Shown here one piece after another: positions 36,252 through 44,809 of a stretch of 64,000 nucleotides of DNA (position 1 is the stretch's first letter; each line of letters starts with the position of its first letter). This DNA comes from Bacterioplanes sanyensis. GTDB lineage: Bacteria > Pseudomonadota > Gammaproteobacteria > Pseudomonadales > Oceanobacteraceae. Where the stretch lies: assembly GCF_014652515.1 (NCBI RefSeq), contig NZ_BMYY01000006.1:148294-212293 (forward strand). The letters are read 5' to 3'. The translations under genes and the position numbers were made by a program. The notes under the pieces were generated by a model that saw only the letters and a list, made by a program, of their open reading frames with translations, was not told where the DNA came from and ran no database searches.

Positions 36252-37208
36252 TTAATGTGATAGCGAAGGCTGGCCAGCGTTGTCGACCAAATCGACCTCC
36301 CAAGGCGGGTTGGGGCGCACGCTGTCAATTACATAGTCAACGAAGGATCGGACCTTAGCCGACAAATGACGATTACTGGGGTACAGTGCGTGAATTGGGC
36401 TGGCTTCGAACGGCCAGTCACACAAGACGGGCACAAGGTTTCCTGCGCGAATGGCCGACGCAGCAATCAGGGTTGGTAGCGGTGTAATGCCGGCGCCGGA
36501 TAAGGCCAGTGTGTACAAGCTGGCAAAATCATTGACCTGCAGTCTAGGTCGTACTTGCACGGTTTGGTCTTCACCGCTTTCATGCGTCAGATGCCACTGC
36601 ATAAACTGCGATGCGGTGAGCAGGTGGTGATCACGTAGCTGATCTGGGTGGTTGGGGCTGCCGTGCTGGCGAATGTAATCTGGGCTTGCGCACAGCAAAG
36701 CGCGGGCATCACCAAGATGGCGGCCAATCAAGGATGAATCTTCCAGCTGGCCGATGCGAAAGGCAACGTCTATGCCTTCTTGCACTAAATCTAGCTTTTG
36801 GTCGCTGAGCACCATATCGACATTGACCTGTGGATGGCGCTCCATAAATTCGGCCACCAATGAACTGAGTACGGTGGAGCCAAACAATACCGGCGCGGTA
36901 ATGCGCAGCGTACCCGTTGGCGTGCTTTGCATTTGGGTCACGGCGATATTGGCTTCTTCGATCTCTGACAAGATGCGTGAGCAGTGGTTGTAGTAGGCGG
37001 TGCCGGTGTCGGTTAGGCGCAAACTGCGTGTGGTGCGCTGGATCAGGCGAACGCCCAAACGCTCCTCAAGTTGGGTGATCTTGCGGCTCACCGTCGATTT
37101 GGGCAGCCCTAGGTTGCGTGCCGCTCCGGTAAAGCTGCCGGCGTCGACCACATGAACGAAGATCGCCATCTCATTGAGATCAAATTCTTCTCGTTTTCCT
37201 ATCAACAT
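36252..37208 (-). CDS. LysR-family transcriptional regulator
   Basis: A 318-residue regulator. The N-terminal winged helix-turn-helix reads MAIFVHVVDAGSFTGAARNL, then GLPKSTVSRKITQLEERLG. The substrate-binding domain starts at GTLRITAPVLFGS and has the usual two-lobe pattern through SGAGITPLP to the C terminus. I place the start at 37208, where AGGGGA lies about eight bases upstream. The ATG at 37217 is too close to that site. The methyltransferase-like lipoprotein gene begins 11 bases after its stop, so the two are probably one transcript. Confidence 0.92.
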   Translation of the reverse strand: MLIGKREEFDLNEMAIFVHVVDAGSFTGAARNLGLPKSTVSRKITQLEERLGVRLIQRTTRSLRLTDTGTAYYNHCSRILSEIEEANIAVTQMQSTPTGTLRITAPVLFGSTVLSSLVAEFMERHPQVNVDMVLSDQKLDLVQEGIDVAFRIGQLEDSSLIGRHLGDARALLCASPDYIRQHGSPNHPDQLRDHHLLTASQFMQWHLTHESGEDQTVQVRPRLQVNDFASLYTLALSGAGITPLPTLIAASAIRAGNLVPVLCDWPFEASPIHALYPSNRHLSAKVRSFVDYVIDSVRPNPPWEVDLVDNAGQPSLSH

Positions 37209-37217
37209 AAGAGACAT

Positions 37218-37420
37218 TCCCCTGAAGTATGGGCTTCATTATGGGGATGATTGTTGAGAATTAAAGAACAATATGACAAAAAGATACGTTATTGGCTCGC
37301 ATTGTGCTTGGCTGCTTGCCTTGTATTCAAGAGGAGCGCTGCGGCAGGCAACGCCGCTTAGCTCTGGCTGGACGGGCTGGCACACTCCGCTTGGTAAAGC
37401 AGGTAAACCAAGGGCACCTC
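37218..37420. other. Intergenic stretch with no supported gene
   Basis: Between the LysR gene and the MITE-like element I see only an AT-rich promoter-like segment (37245-37290) and an open frame from 37273 that lacks a ribosome site and runs into the repeat. A signal-peptide-like string appears in another frame without a start codon, possibly a gene remnant. No function is assigned. Confidence 0.5.
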
Positions 37421-37666
37421 TGAATAATTCTGCACAGCTCTGCGCGAGTGCGACAGGCTTTCAGAACAAGGCGGTGATGGCAGGAAATGGCCAGCCCTTT
37501 CCAACATCGCCAACGACGTTATGGAGGCCTGCCGCCCGCGCCTTATGGGGAACGCCAGAGAACTCCAGCTCTGTGTCGCCGATTTTTGCTGTAGCTGGCT
37601 AGAGCAGCAAACCGGCTTCGTGATCTGAAATCCTCTGGCGATCCAGAGCAGGCACCGAATTATTCA
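37421..37666. mobile_element. MITE-like element, 246 bp copy
   Basis: The element is bounded by TGAATAATTC and its inverted complement GAATTATTCA, with further imperfect pairing inward (CTCTGC near the left end, GCAGAG near the right). About 110 bp of the right part (from CCAGAGAACTCCAG to the end) is nearly identical, in inverse orientation, to the copy at 58147-58303. The 246-bp copy has about 90 bp of extra internal sequence. It encodes no transposase and is probably moved by an unlinked one. The family is not identified. Confidence 0.75.
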
Positions 37667-37674
37667 TAAGCGCT

Positions 37675-37995
37675 TTAAAACTTGCTCGGCCTTAATACCT
37701 CAATGTATTCGATGTAAGTAATGCCTGAGTAATCATCAAAATAGGTTTGGGTGACCTCATTCATAATGGTTTCAGCTGTGGCTTTATCATTGACGATGAC
37801 TTCAATTTTCACATCCGAAAAATCATCCACCACGGCCGCGCGCTCAGATGTCGCTCGAAAGGTATGGCCGCCTTTGCCGCCAGCGGCAATAATGGTGTAA
37901 CCCTTGGCACCGGCAGCTTCAATGATCTCCACCACGCCTTTCACGATCAGCTTTTCCGTGATGATCACAACTTTTTCAGCAGCATGTAGTTGCAT
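37675..37995 (-). CDS. PII-like signalling protein, SbtB type
   Basis: A 106-residue PII-superfamily trimeric regulator. The strand pattern KVVIITEKLIVKGVVEIIEAAG, then GYTIIAAGGKG, VKIEVIVNDKATAETIM and ITYIEYIEVLRPSKF fits PII-like proteins. The T-loop region (GGKGGHTFRATSERAAV) lacks the uridylylated tyrosine of GlnB. It is encoded directly downstream of an SbtA-type transporter gene with a 14-base gap, the usual sbtA-sbtB order. SbtB proteins bind adenine nucleotides and gate the transporter. It lacks the C-terminal CGPxGC extension of cyanobacterial forms. Confidence 0.85.
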   Translation of the reverse strand: MQLHAAEKVVIITEKLIVKGVVEIIEAAGAKGYTIIAAGGKGGHTFRATSERAAVVDDFSDVKIEVIVNDKATAETIMNEVTQTYFDDYSGITYIEYIEVLRPSKF

Positions 37996-38009
37996 TTTAC
38001 TCTCCTTGA

Positions 38010-39017
38010 TTAAATATCAAATACCACTTCAGCCAGAGCGATAAAGAGGGGGATACAGACGGCGATGGAAACCGGTGTTCCCACACTGGTGGAAGCGCCA
38101 ATATACGCTGATGGATTGGCTTTAGGAATGCCTGCCCGTAGAGTCGGTGGGCCAGAAATATCTGAGTTGGATGCGGCTATGACTGCAAACAAAATTACAC
38201 CTCCCGGGCTGAAGCCAACCATGATGTGAGCAACATAACCTAAACCAAAGGCCATTAGGCCGTGTAGGATGGGGCCGATAAAGGCATAAATCGCATACCA
38301 ATGCGCCACACGTCTGAGTTCATTTAAGCGCTCATAGGCCTCCATGCCCATGACTAATAACAGTACGGTGAGCAGGCCGCGAAATAAAGGGTCATAAAAA
38401 CTCTGCAGCACTGAATCTGGCCGTGACAACAGCCCCAATGCCAAGCCTAATAATAAAGCTGACAAGGCAGAGCCGCGTAAGCTGTCTTTAACAATACCCC
38501 AAACATCAATTTTGGTGTCTTTGTACTCACTGTTTTTGTGTTGATGCATATTAGCGAGCACAATGGCCAGAATCAGCGCCGGAATATCCATAAAGGGATA
38601 CAGGGCTGGCACCCAGGCTTCGAAAGCAATGGACTCTTCTTCCAATAACACCATGGCCGCGGCCAGCGTAGAGGCACTAACAGCACCAAAGAGACCAGCC
38701 GTGGCATAACTGTCGGCACGATTAATACCGGGTAGGCGTGAGAGAATAAAGCTCCCCATCAAAACAATGACCACACCAATCAGCATAGAAAACAGCGCCG
38801 GTACCAGCATGGCGGTAAAGTCGGCTTCGCGAATTTCGATACCGCCTTTCAGACCAATGCGCATCAGCAGCATGAATACAATAAACTGGTATACCGCATT
38901 GGGAATTTTCAGATTGCTACCGAGGGCGGCAATGAGCATGCCACCGATCAGAAAACCTAACGTCGGGGTTTGAAACTGGGTTACCAGTCGAGTGAGGAAG
39001 TCGATTAAAAATTCCAT
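38010..39017 (-). CDS. Sodium-dependent bicarbonate transporter, SbtA family
   Basis: A 335-residue polytopic inner-membrane protein with about ten helices, including TPTLGFLIGGMLIAALGSNL, ALFSMLIGVVIVLMGSFIL and GVILFAVIAASNSDISGP. The SbtA/DUF897 signature appears as ATAGLFGAVSASTLAAAMV and ASNSDISGPPTLRAG in the two inverted halves. The start at 39017 has AAGGA seven bases upstream; the reading frame extends further but only as noncoding sequence. In a heterotroph, bicarbonate may feed anaplerotic carboxylation. Sodium dependence is inferred from the family. Confidence 0.88.
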   Translation of the reverse strand: MEFLIDFLTRLVTQFQTPTLGFLIGGMLIAALGSNLKIPNAVYQFIVFMLLMRIGLKGGIEIREADFTAMLVPALFSMLIGVVIVLMGSFILSRLPGINRADSYATAGLFGAVSASTLAAAMVLLEEESIAFEAWVPALYPFMDIPALILAIVLANMHQHKNSEYKDTKIDVWGIVKDSLRGSALSALLLGLALGLLSRPDSVLQSFYDPLFRGLLTVLLLVMGMEAYERLNELRRVAHWYAIYAFIGPILHGLMAFGLGYVAHIMVGFSPGGVILFAVIAASNSDISGPPTLRAGIPKANPSAYIGASTSVGTPVSIAVCIPLFIALAEVVFDI

Positions 39018-39147
39018 GCAATATCCTTGATGATTCATGGGGCAGCAAAAACAGCTGGCCATCTTCGATGGCAGGCGCCAGATCATGTGGCGGTCTATGG
39101 TAGCATGATTGCATTTAAGGTCATGAGCTACTGGGAGCGTGCGCACC
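39018..39147. other. Promoter region of the sbtA-like gene
   Basis: This holds the leader of the minus-strand transporter gene and no supported coding sequence. The following 430 bp up to the acetyltransferase start consist of gene remnants listed separately. Confidence 0.4.
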
Positions 39148-39251
39148 ACAGTGCTGTGCATTGCATGCTCAGTAATGGAAGGCTTAATCGCACCATGGCC
39201 AACGGCATATCGGCCAATAAAGTGGGTGGCAGAGAGCAAGGCAACCTTTGA
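39148..39251 (+). pseudogene. Remnant of a RimJ/RimL-type GNAT acetyltransferase
   Basis: The frame reads CMLSNGRLNRTMANGISANK, then VGGREQGNL. It parallels the intact neighbour at 39582 (YMLNREGLNRIMANYMPANK, then ASGRVLEKLGF) across about 30 residues. No start codon or ribosome site belongs to it. It looks like the decayed end of a duplicated acetyltransferase. Confidence 0.6.
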
Positions 39252-39398
39252 ATCAGCCGCTACATCAGCGGTCAGGCACTGGAGTGGGGTTACAGTTTGT
39301 ATGCGCCCATGTAGGTGGGTATTGCCATTGCTGTAATGGGGTTGTTGACGTTGCTGTTGGGTCGCAGTCGGTTGGTTAATAAACGTGCGTTGGCATAG
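39252..39398 (+). pseudogene. Possible C-terminal remnant of an MFS transporter
   Basis: The frame gives ISGQALEWGYSLYAPM, an in-frame TAG, then VGIAIAVMGLLTLLLGRSRL. This resembles the last two membrane segments of a drug or sugar efflux MFS protein. It directly abuts the acetyltransferase remnant, so two unrelated gene scraps are joined. The identification rests on about 40 residues. Confidence 0.4.
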
Positions 39399-39518
39399 CT
39401 GTAATGCTTGACTTTTCAATGATGGGGAAATCAGAGCGGCACTGAGGTCTGGCACGGACTGAGGCATTAATATAGGCAGCGACAGCCCCGATCAAAGTAG
39501 ACAGCTGTGACAAGCCTC

Positions 39519-39540
39519 TGAATAATTCGCTGCATCATCG
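39519..39540. repeat. Solo end of the MITE-like repeat
   Basis: CTCTGAATAATTCGCTGC matches the left terminus of the elements at 37421 and 58147, but no partner end is found within 300 bp. It is likely a truncated copy. Confidence 0.45.
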
Positions 39541-39581
39541 TACGGTGCACTATTACTCAAAGGTTGGCTTAGGTCGTTATT

Positions 39582-40118
39582 ATGTTATCCACTGCTCGCT
39601 TGCAACTTGAAATTCTTTCTACCGCTCACGTTCCGGCCATGGTTGATTACTACTTACGAAATCGCCAGCATTTGGCGCCGTGGGAGCCGTTGCGAGACGA
39701 CGAGTTTTGGACATCGGCTTTTTGGCAGCAGCGGGCCAACGCCAGCGAGGCTGCGTTTGTTGATAAAAGCGCATTTCACTTTGTGGCACTGGAGCCTGGT
39801 ACAGATAGCGTTATTGCTTGTTGTAATTTTACCGGCCTGGCTCGCGGCGCTTTTCAAGCGTGTTTCTTAGGCTATTCGATCGATCAGACACTGCAAGGGC
39901 AGGGCATGATGACGGAAATACTCGCGACGACGGTAGATTACATGCTGAATCGCGAAGGGCTCAATCGCATTATGGCCAATTATATGCCGGCCAATAAAGC
40001 CAGCGGCAGAGTATTAGAAAAACTGGGCTTTGAGAAAGAAGGCTACGCCCGCAATTATTTGAATATTGCCGGGCGCTGGGAAGATCATGTGCTGACATCG
40101 AAAATCCAGCACTCCTGA
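39582..40118 (+). CDS. RimJ/RimL-type GNAT N-acetyltransferase
   Basis: A 178-residue acetyl-CoA-dependent N-acetyltransferase of the type that modifies ribosomal protein N termini or other amines. The core shows FHFVALEPGTDSVIACCNFT, then CFLGYSIDQTLQGQGMMTEI, where QGQGMM is the acetyl-CoA pyrophosphate loop. GLNRIMANYMPANKASGRVL and EKLGFEKEGYARNYLNI complete it. It is a stand-alone gene, and a decayed paralogue fragment lies just upstream. Confidence 0.92.
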   Translation: MLSTARLQLEILSTAHVPAMVDYYLRNRQHLAPWEPLRDDEFWTSAFWQQRANASEAAFVDKSAFHFVALEPGTDSVIACCNFTGLARGAFQACFLGYSIDQTLQGQGMMTEILATTVDYMLNREGLNRIMANYMPANKASGRVLEKLGFEKEGYARNYLNIAGRWEDHVLTSKIQHS

Positions 40119-40168
40119 AAGACCTTAAAAAGTGCTGCTAGGGAGCGCCTAAGAACTCCGGTTGGATG

Positions 40169-40206
40169 ATTCAGTGCCCTCCCGTGACTGAGAGAGGGCA
40201 CTGAAT
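40169..40206. terminator. Bidirectional hairpin
   Basis: A perfect 13-bp inverted repeat (ATTCAGTGCCCTC with GAGGGCACTGAAT, 12-base loop) lies between the convergent acetyltransferase and TonB-receptor genes. It probably terminates both. Confidence 0.65.
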
Positions 40207-40249
40207 TGTTCGAAGGTCGCTTAGTGAAAGTCCTTGGGTCAAAAGCCCC

Positions 40250-42301
40250 TTAAATGGTTGCTTTAATACCAAAGGAAATAATCATAGGTAAGTCAGTGAC
40301 TTCTTCACGTTTGCTGTAATCGGCACCTTCGTATTCATAGCCGATGACGTTGTCACGGCCGTACAAGTTAAGTACTTCAACATAAAGATCCATATCCCAA
40401 TTGGTGAAGTTAAAGGTACGGTCGGCGCGCACATCCAGTTTATGGTAAGCCGGTAGGCGCTCGGAGTTAAGGCTGCCATAAATTGGGTTGTACAGCTCAG
40501 GGTTGTCTGCATCCTGAATGGCAGTTTCCAGTGGCGTAATCAATTGCCCGCTCTGGTAGCGCCACTTAAAGCCAATTTGCCAGTTATCATTCCATTGGTA
40601 GTTCGCCACGGTATTAATAATCACCGGCTGGTCGTAGTTATAGCTAAAGTCGCGGCCAGTCAAATTGTCGTGACGGAAAGTGCGTGAGTAAGCGACGGAA
40701 ATCCAGCCATACCAGCGGTCGGTCAGATTTTTATTGAGGAAGAACTCCATGCCCCAAGCTTCGCCATCGGCATCGTTGGTGTACCGTGGTAAGGCGTTGT
40801 ATTCCTCGGTGCTCAAGTCAGGATAATTCGACTGCGAAGGGCGACCGACAATGATTTTGTCCAGGGTTTTGTAATAGGTCTCTACCTTCCAGAACAAATC
40901 GGCGTTAATTTCATTTTCCAGGCCTAGCTCATAATGGTCAGCGGTGGGCTGCTCTAAGTCTGGGTTACCAAAGGGCACCACGTATTGGCCAAAGTTATCT
41001 GGCAAAATATGATGCTGGCCGTAGGCTGAGGTAAAGGTCCAGCCTGGAGTAAATTGCCAACGGCTTTGCACCCGTGGCTCGGCAAACTGCTCATCGGTGT
41101 AATCGTCTTGTGACAGCGCCAGGCCTGTGGTCAGGTTCCAATTGCGCGTTACCTGCCAACTGTCGGCGATGTGAGCGTCGAGATTCAACACCACAGGTTT
41201 ACCGCTGCCGGCCAGTTCTTCCGTGCCATCAATAATGCGGCAATCTGGGTCGAACTCATCGCAAGGCGGCGCCTCAAAGCGGCCGTCATAGCTAATATGG
41301 CTCTGAGTCACTTCGACGCCCCACTGCAGCTCATGCTCAAAGTTCAGTGGGTAGGTGAACTGGCTGCGCAAGTTAAAGTCGTTTACTTTCACATCAATGC
41401 GGTTTTTAACGCCGATGTTAAAACCAAACTTTTGCTCCAGGTGTGACAAACCAATTTTATGGCTCATGCCGTTTTGGTAAAACTTATTCCATAGCAGGCC
41501 TTGGCTGTTAAAAAAGGCTTCAAAATTAATGCCGCCGCTCAGGCCTGGGTCTTGCAATACCGTGTCGGAATCATCGGCGAACTTGAGGCCGGCTTTATCG
41601 CGGGCACCAACAATTTGAAACGCCAGGGTTTCTGAATCGCTGATGCGGTACTCATATTTGCCTTGGTAGTCGTAATATTCCGGTACTGTGGTGAACTCGA
41701 AGTCCTCATCATCGAGAAAGTTCTCAATGTAGTACTGGAATAAACTTTGCCGACCGGCGAGGTAAAAACTCTGGTTCTCGCTCAGAGGGGCCTCAACAAA
41801 CACCCCTGCTTTTAATAAGCTGGCATCGATGACCACTTGGCTACGGTCGTAATAAGGCGAGCGCGATGTCGCTTCGATCACGGCCCCCGTCGCATTGTTG
41901 TACTGGGCCGGGAAAGCTGCGGTTTCTAGTTTGAAGTCTTCGACCGTGTTGTCGCTGAGAATGCTGCTGGTATCGGTATGGAAGATATAGCCGACCGGTA
42001 AAAAGTCGATCAGATAGGCATTGTCATCAGGAGAGGAGCCGCGCACGGCCGGCTCTGACTCATTGCCACCGCCAAAGGTCACACCCGGCAAACTTTCAAT
42101 CGCACCCAACGGGTCGTTGCCGGAGCCGGGCAAACGCAATAATTTTTTGGTGGAAATTTCCGTTAGCGGCTCTTTTTCACCGCTGACTTCCACTGTGTCT
42201 AAGGTGACGTCGTCTTCTGCGACCACGTTCAGGCTGAGGCCGGCACAGGCCAGCGCCAACAGGGAGCGACGCCAGGGCGGGTGGGCTATGAAGTGTGACA
42301 T
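40250..42301 (-). CDS. TonB-dependent receptor plug/barrel protein
   Basis: A 683-residue outer-membrane receptor with a signal peptide (RRSLLALACAGLSLNVVAED) and a TonB-box-like DTVEVSGEKEP. The plug has AIESLPGVTFGGGNESEPAV, RGSSPDDNAYLIDFLPVGY and ATGAVIEATSRSP. The shorter plug and Asp/Tyr-rich barrel (EYYDYQGKYEYRI) resemble the Bacteroidetes- and Xanthomonas-type receptors for larger substrates more than siderophore receptors. The C terminus is ISFGIKATI. GGAAGGA lies just before the ATG. It is immediately downstream of the eleven-gene photolyase operon, with a 62-bp gap. Confidence 0.9.
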   Translation of the reverse strand: MSHFIAHPPWRRSLLALACAGLSLNVVAEDDVTLDTVEVSGEKEPLTEISTKKLLRLPGSGNDPLGAIESLPGVTFGGGNESEPAVRGSSPDDNAYLIDFLPVGYIFHTDTSSILSDNTVEDFKLETAAFPAQYNNATGAVIEATSRSPYYDRSQVVIDASLLKAGVFVEAPLSENQSFYLAGRQSLFQYYIENFLDDEDFEFTTVPEYYDYQGKYEYRISDSETLAFQIVGARDKAGLKFADDSDTVLQDPGLSGGINFEAFFNSQGLLWNKFYQNGMSHKIGLSHLEQKFGFNIGVKNRIDVKVNDFNLRSQFTYPLNFEHELQWGVEVTQSHISYDGRFEAPPCDEFDPDCRIIDGTEELAGSGKPVVLNLDAHIADSWQVTRNWNLTTGLALSQDDYTDEQFAEPRVQSRWQFTPGWTFTSAYGQHHILPDNFGQYVVPFGNPDLEQPTADHYELGLENEINADLFWKVETYYKTLDKIIVGRPSQSNYPDLSTEEYNALPRYTNDADGEAWGMEFFLNKNLTDRWYGWISVAYSRTFRHDNLTGRDFSYNYDQPVIINTVANYQWNDNWQIGFKWRYQSGQLITPLETAIQDADNPELYNPIYGSLNSERLPAYHKLDVRADRTFNFTNWDMDLYVEVLNLYGRDNVIGYEYEGADYSKREEVTDLPMIISFGIKATI

Positions 42302-42363
42302 TGTGCTTCCTTCCTAAGAATTTGACCTTCGAATAGGGCGGCAGTCTACCAGCATTAGCTGAA

Positions 42364-43065
42364 TCAATTGTGAACAGTATCGTCATACTGGTAGCGAATC
42401 TCGGCATCGATACCGTTACCTGCGCCATCCTGAATATTGGTGAGACCAATGTAGCGCAGCAGACGCTGGTTGTTGAGGTCATAATGCAGTTGAATCGGGT
42501 CCAATAACCACGCCAGCCAGCGCGACTGCAGGCGCATTTCCAGTTGCAGCTGTTGCTCGGTGATGGCGGTTGGAATCACCCGAAAAGCGATCACGTCCTG
42601 ACGAGCAGGGGCAGCAAAATAGAAATCGACCTGCTCGCCTGCCAGCAACGTTGCCCAATGTTGGCGCACAAACTCATCGAAACCGGCATCGATCACCAAA
42701 GGTTGGGCGTCTTTATCGATGCGGGTCTGTTCGGCCTTGCCGTTTTCTTGCACCGTCATGACAAAGCCTTGGTCGTAGCTTACTTGCTCGTGATAGTCGC
42801 GGCGCAGGTCTTGGAGCAAAAACTCGGGCTGAGTGGCGCCTTGAGTGTACTGATTTTGCTTTTGGGCAATGGCATCGCCGTTGGCGTTGCGATATTCCAC
42901 CTCACGCTTTACCGGTTGGTTGTTCTCTAACGTGAGTGTGTGATGTTCACTGTACAGCAGCGTGTCAGTACCTGGAGCATAAGCCATGCCCTGATAGGTG
43001 AGCGTGGTTTGTGCACTCACCAACATACTGCAACAGAGGCTAAACAGCATGATTAGGCAACGCAT
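42364..43065 (-). CDS. Exported hypothetical protein, last gene of the photolyase operon
   Basis: A 233-residue protein with a signal peptide (MRCLIMLFSLCCSMLVSA) and a beta-rich mature part (TLTYQGMAYAPGTDTLLYSE, then HHTLTLENNQPVKREVEY) reminiscent of DUF3108-type periplasmic beta-sandwich proteins. The start at 43065 is supported by AGGAGAAG upstream, and the gene overlaps the end of the DUF2878 gene. It probably works with the membrane-lipid enzymes of the operon, but no function is known to me. Confidence 0.75.
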   Translation of the reverse strand: MRCLIMLFSLCCSMLVSAQTTLTYQGMAYAPGTDTLLYSEHHTLTLENNQPVKREVEYRNANGDAIAQKQNQYTQGATQPEFLLQDLRRDYHEQVSYDQGFVMTVQENGKAEQTRIDKDAQPLVIDAGFDEFVRQHWATLLAGEQVDFYFAAPARQDVIAFRVIPTAITEQQLQLEMRLQSRWLAWLLDPIQLHYDLNNQRLLRYIGLTNIQDGAGNGIDAEIRYQYDDTVHN

Positions 43066-43550
43066 TTTTGCTTCTCCTGCCAGCTTAATAAACCCAGTAA
43101 CAACGCCCAAAAAACAGCGATGGCGATATAGCCTGTCAGTTGAATATCAACTGCGCCTAATTGAGCGCCTGCAAAATAACTCCAGGGTGCGCCTGCTAGC
43201 CCCAGCAATGCTGCCCAACCCGGATGGCGCATCAGCCACTCCAGGCTGTGGCGTAACGTAGTAGCAAACGCCAGCCACAATATCATCAGCCAGGGGGGAA
43301 TTAGCCAGCTGTAGTGCTCAGGGAACTGCAGCCAGCCGACGGCCTGAAACACAGAATCGACGGCGACTCCCAATAATGTAACCCCGGCTAACAACATCAG
43401 CTCGCCGGGTTTTAATAGCCAACGGTGCCACAGTATTAATACAGGTAAGGCGGCAAACGCCCATAAATTGCCACCGACCACACACGCCAGCCAGCACAAC
43501 TGGAAAATCACCAGATTGCCAAAAAACTGCAGGCGTGGCGGAATCACCAT
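43053..43550 (-). CDS. DUF2878 family membrane protein
   Basis: A small inner-membrane protein of about 165 residues with four to five predicted helices (NLVIFQLCWLACVVGGNLWA; LMLLAGVTLLGVAVDSVFQ; YIAIAVFWALLLGLLSW). The HPGWAALLGLAGAPWSYFAG segment is characteristic of DUF2878. Its gene regularly follows cfa, DUF1365 and FAD-oxidoreductase genes in proteobacterial light- or singlet-oxygen-linked clusters. I place the start at the ATG at 43550 rather than the GTG six bases upstream. Confidence 0.85.
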   Translation of the reverse strand: MVIPPRLQFFGNLVIFQLCWLACVVGGNLWAFAALPVLILWHRWLLKPGELMLLAGVTLLGVAVDSVFQAVGWLQFPEHYSWLIPPWLMILWLAFATTLRHSLEWLMRHPGWAALLGLAGAPWSYFAGAQLGAVDIQLTGYIAIAVFWALLLGLLSWQEKQKCVA

Positions 43551-43555
43551 GACCA

Positions 43556-44809
43556 CTAGCCCAATTGCCCCAGTACAGGTGGACGGCGATTAAGCGGCTT
43601 GGCAAACATAAGGTGCACATCGCCAATCACGCGCTCTGCAAAGCCGCCTTCGCAATAAGCGAAGTAAAAATCCCACAGGCGAATAAAATCATCGTCGTAG
43701 CCGAGGCTATTAAGCTCGCTGCGCTGGCTTAAAAAGCGTTCACGCCAGCACGCTAAGGTACGGGCATAATGCGGTGTGATGTCCTCTAGATGAATCATTT
43801 TCATATCGCTGGCGCGAGTCATGGCGCTTTGAATGGCGGTCACGCAGGGAATAAAACTGCCTGGGAAGATATAGCGCTTAATAAAGTCGACTTCATTTTT
43901 GGCCTGCTCGTAGCGCTGGTCGTCGATGGTAATGGCTTGAATCAGACCGATGCCGTCGTCCTTTAATAGCCGGCTGCAAGTAGCGATGTAGGTATCGAGA
44001 TATTGATGGCCAACGGCTTCGATCATTTCAATCGATACTAACTTGTCGTATTGGCCGGTGAGGTCGCGATAGTCCTCTAACAGCAGGGTGATTTTTTGCT
44101 CCAACCCTTCTTCGGCAATGCGGCGTTTGGCCCAATCATATTGCTGCTGCGATATCGTGGTGGTGGTGACATGGCAGCCATAATGTTTGGCTGCGTGAAT
44201 GGCCATGCCGCCCCAGCCTGTGCCGATTTCCACCAAATGATCATCAGCGGTTAATTGCAGCTTTTGGCAAATGCGGTCGAGTTTATACACCGATGCCTGT
44301 TCCAAGGTGGCGTCGTCGCTGGGAAAAATGGCGCTGGAATACATCATGGTCGGGTCGAGAAAGCGCTCGAACATGTCGTTGCCCAAGTCATAGTGGGCGG
44401 CAATATTACGGCGCGAGCCTTTGGCAGTGTTGCGGTTGAGGCTATGAAAGCCCTTGAGCATCCATTTGCCCAGGGTTGCCCAGCCGCCATCAATGTTATC
44501 CACCACGTCTTTGTTGCGCGCTAAAAGCCGAATGAGTTTGGGCAAGTCATCGCAGTGCCAATCGCCGGTCATGTAGGCTTCACCAGCGCCCACGCTGCCG
44601 GTCAAGGCGATGGAGCGATAGGCTTCAAAATCCTCGATAACAATGCTGGCCTGTAGCTCAGGGTGTGGCTGGCCAAATTCATGGCATTGCTCGCCTTCAT
44701 AAATACGCAGTTGCCCAGTGTGCAGGTGTTCCAAGGTTTTAAATAAACCGCTACGACATAAGCGGTCGAGCCAATGCATTGAGTCGGGGCTGGCCGTCAT
44801 GGTTTTCAT
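43556..44809 (-). CDS. cfa: Cyclopropane-fatty-acyl-phospholipid synthase family methyltransferase
   Basis: A 417-residue SAM-dependent enzyme modifying unsaturated acyl chains of membrane phospholipids. The C-terminal domain carries HYDLGNDMFERFLDPTMMYS, LVEIGTGWGGMAIHAAKHYG (motif I), SIEMIEAVGHQYLDTY and the late YIFPGSFIPCVT, all Cfa signatures. The start at 44809 is decided by AGGAG nine bases upstream and by the TGATG overlap with the DUF1365 gene. Linkage to a desaturase, a flavin oxidoreductase and photolyase points to light- or oxidative-stress-linked lipid remodelling, possibly methylated or furan-type acids, rather than ordinary stationary-phase cyclopropanation. Confidence 0.9.
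   Translation of the reverse strand: MKTMTASPDSMHWLDRLCRSGLFKTLEHLHTGQLRIYEGEQCHEFGQPHPELQASIVIEDFEAYRSIALTGSVGAGEAYMTGDWHCDDLPKLIRLLARNKDVVDNIDGGWATLGKWMLKGFHSLNRNTAKGSRRNIAAHYDLGNDMFERFLDPTMMYSSAIFPSDDATLEQASVYKLDRICQKLQLTADDHLVEIGTGWGGMAIHAAKHYGCHVTTTTISQQQYDWAKRRIAEEGLEQKITLLLEDYRDLTGQYDKLVSIEMIEAVGHQYLDTYIATCSRLLKDDGIGLIQAITIDDQRYEQAKNEVDFIKRYIFPGSFIPCVTAIQSAMTRASDMKMIHLEDITPHYARTLACWRERFLSQRSELNSLGYDDDFIRLWDFYFAYCEGGFAERVIGDVHLMFAKPLNRRPPVLGQLG

Noticed and set aside
37273..37602. Open frame of 109 codons
   Set aside because: It has no ribosome site and over half lies in the MITE-like repeat; no protein-like pattern.
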